This document shows, piece after piece, positions 5,875-6,743 of a stretch of DNA of 6,743 nucleotides (the stretch's first letter is position 1; every line of letters begins with the position of its first letter). The DNA is from an uncultured Eubacteriales bacterium. GTDB lineage: Bacteria; Bacillota; Clostridia; Lachnospirales; Anaerotignaceae. Location: contig CABPCX010000108.1 of NCBI GenBank assembly GCA_902406135.1, positions 1-6,743 of the forward strand, read 5' to 3'. The notes below the pieces were generated by a model. That model did not search any database, was not told where the DNA came from, and saw nothing but the letters and a program-made list of their open reading frames with translations. A program made the position numbers and the translations under genes.

Positions 5875-6743
5875 TCAATAATCCATCTCCGCATACTGCG
5901 CATTCTCTGCAATAAACTCACGTCTGGGCTCTACATTGTCACCCATAAGCATACTGAATATCTCATCGGCAGTAATGGCGTCTTCCAGGTCTACTCTCTT
6001 TAATATTCTGTGTTCAACGGCCATGGTAGTATCCCTGAGCTGGTCGAAGTCCATTTCTCCAAGACCTTTGTATCTCTGTACTTCCTTAATGCCTGTCCTG
6101 CCTATTTCGGCATAGAGAGCTTCAAGCTGCGCATCGTCATATACGTAATAGTGCTGTTTGTTTTTCTCAACTCTGTAAAGGGGAGGCTGAGCGATATATA
6201 CTTTGCCTTCCTTTATGAGCTCGGGCATATATCTGTAGAAGAATGTCAGAAGCAAAGTTCTGATATGGGCTCCGTCCACGTCGGCATCGGTCATGATGAC
6301 GATTTTATGGTATCTGAGCTTTGATATATCGAAATCTTCGGAAATTCCCGTTCCGAAGGCTGTTATCATATTTTTTATTTCCTCGGAATTAAGTATTCTG
6401 TCAAGTCTGGCCTTCTCAACGTTAAGTATTTTACCTCTTAGGGGAAGGACAGCCTGGGTTCTGGGGTCTCTGGCCTTGATGGCTGAGCCGCCGGCTGAAT
6501 TACCCTCTACGATGTAGATTTCACATTCCGTAGGGTCCTTGCTTGTGCAGTCCGTAAGTTTTCCGGGAAGCTTTGTATTTTCAAGGCCTGTTTTTCTTCT
6601 TACAAGTTCTCTGGCCTTTCTTGCGGCGTCCCTGGCCCTGGAAGCCAAAAGTCCCTTTTCAAATATGGTCTTGGCCACCGAAGGATTTTCCTCAAGGAAA
6701 TACTCAAGTTTTTCGGAAAGCACCGAATCAACGGCTGTTTTAG
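5875..6743 (-). CDS. gyrB: DNA gyrase subunit B, C-terminal part (runs off the right edge)
   Basis: The last 289 codons of gyrB, including the stop; the N-terminal ATPase domain lies beyond the window edge, and the frame is open to the edge (reading ...[14 protein letters not shown]). Visible features are the [13 protein letters not shown] stretch, the TOPRIM domain with EGNSAGGSA (about 6484-6510) and the metal-binding DADVDGAHI, the [15 protein letters not shown] motif, and the C-terminal [10 protein letters not shown] and VEPRREFI motifs that contact GyrA. The GyrB type is supported by YKGLGEMD and by the gyrA gene downstream, as ParE pairs with parC. The usual EGDSAGG aspartate is replaced by asparagine, and the next stretch reads SAIKARD instead of the common SAKQGRD. 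The GTG at 6723 is internal, not a start. No terminator with a T-tract follows, so readthrough into gyrA is likely. Confidence 0.97.
   Translation of the reverse strand, partial: KTAVDSVLSEKLEYFLEENPSVAKTIFEKGLLASRARDAARKARELVRRKTGLENTKLPGKLTDCTSKDPTECEIYIVEGNSAGGSAIKARDPRTQAVLPLRGKILNVEKARLDRILNSEEIKNMITAFGTGISEDFDISKLRYHKIVIMTDADVDGAHIRTLLLTFFYRYMPELIKEGKVYIAQPPLYRVEKNKQHYYVYDDAQLEALYAEIGRTGIKEVQRYKGLGEMDFDQLRDTTMAVEHRILKRVDLEDAITADEIFSMLMGDNVEPRREFIAENAQYAEMDY

Noticed and set aside
6721..6723. GTG at 6723 as a gene start
   Set aside because: It lies in the middle of gyrB; the frame and the conserved sequence continue beyond it to the window edge.

Overview
The window reads as chromosomal DNA of an anaerobic member of the Bacillota, most likely class Clostridia and plausibly a Lachnospiraceae-type gut bacterium. 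The grounds are the protein flavour of GyrA and GyrB, the frequent ATA isoleucine codons, the strong AGGAG-type ribosome binding sites, the use of a TTG start, and an oxygen-sensitive two-subunit class I fumarase. The genus cannot be fixed from sequence alone. All five recognisable genes lie on the minus strand, so the gene order runs from the right edge to the left: gyrB (3' part only), gyrA, fumarate hydratase alpha, fumarate hydratase beta, then a CapA-family gene. A gyrB-gyrA pair in Clostridia usually sits close to the replication origin (dnaA-dnaN-recF-gyrB-gyrA), so this is probably the oriC-proximal region; that is inference, because the upstream genes are outside the window.

Region by region. 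5875-6743 is the C-terminal TOPRIM half of GyrB. 5402-5874 is an unusually long gyrB-gyrA gap. About 70 percent of it is a two-copy modular hairpin array that begins five bases after the gyrB stop. The rest (5402-5536) is the gyrA leader. 2927-5401 is a complete gyrA. A strong Rho-independent terminator (2880-2914) follows gyrA and abuts the ribosome binding site of the fumarase alpha gene. The alpha and beta genes overlap by four bases (ATGA), and beta overlaps the CapA-family gene by 35 bases, so these three look translationally coupled. A second terminator (157-187) closes the unit. The leftmost 156 bases hold no gene I can identify.

GyrA and GyrB form the A2B2 DNA gyrase that introduces negative supercoils. 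The alpha and beta fumarase subunits together form one Fe-S hydratase (fumarate to malate), useful in the reductive C4 branch of fermentation. The CapA-like protein is a membrane-anchored metallophosphatase-fold protein of unknown substrate here; its pairing with the fumarase is not explained by a known pathway.

The most notable signal is the array at 5537-5869. Two copies carry identical or equal-length linkers (28 and 24 nt) joining hairpins of fixed stem and loop size. The stem sequences differ between copies, but the differences are matched on both arms. That is what selection on hairpin structure would leave, and it suggests an undescribed modular, possibly dispersed, element. Both gyrase subunits also carry non-canonical residues at quinolone-contact positions (GyrA Gln88; GyrB Asn in EGNSAGG).
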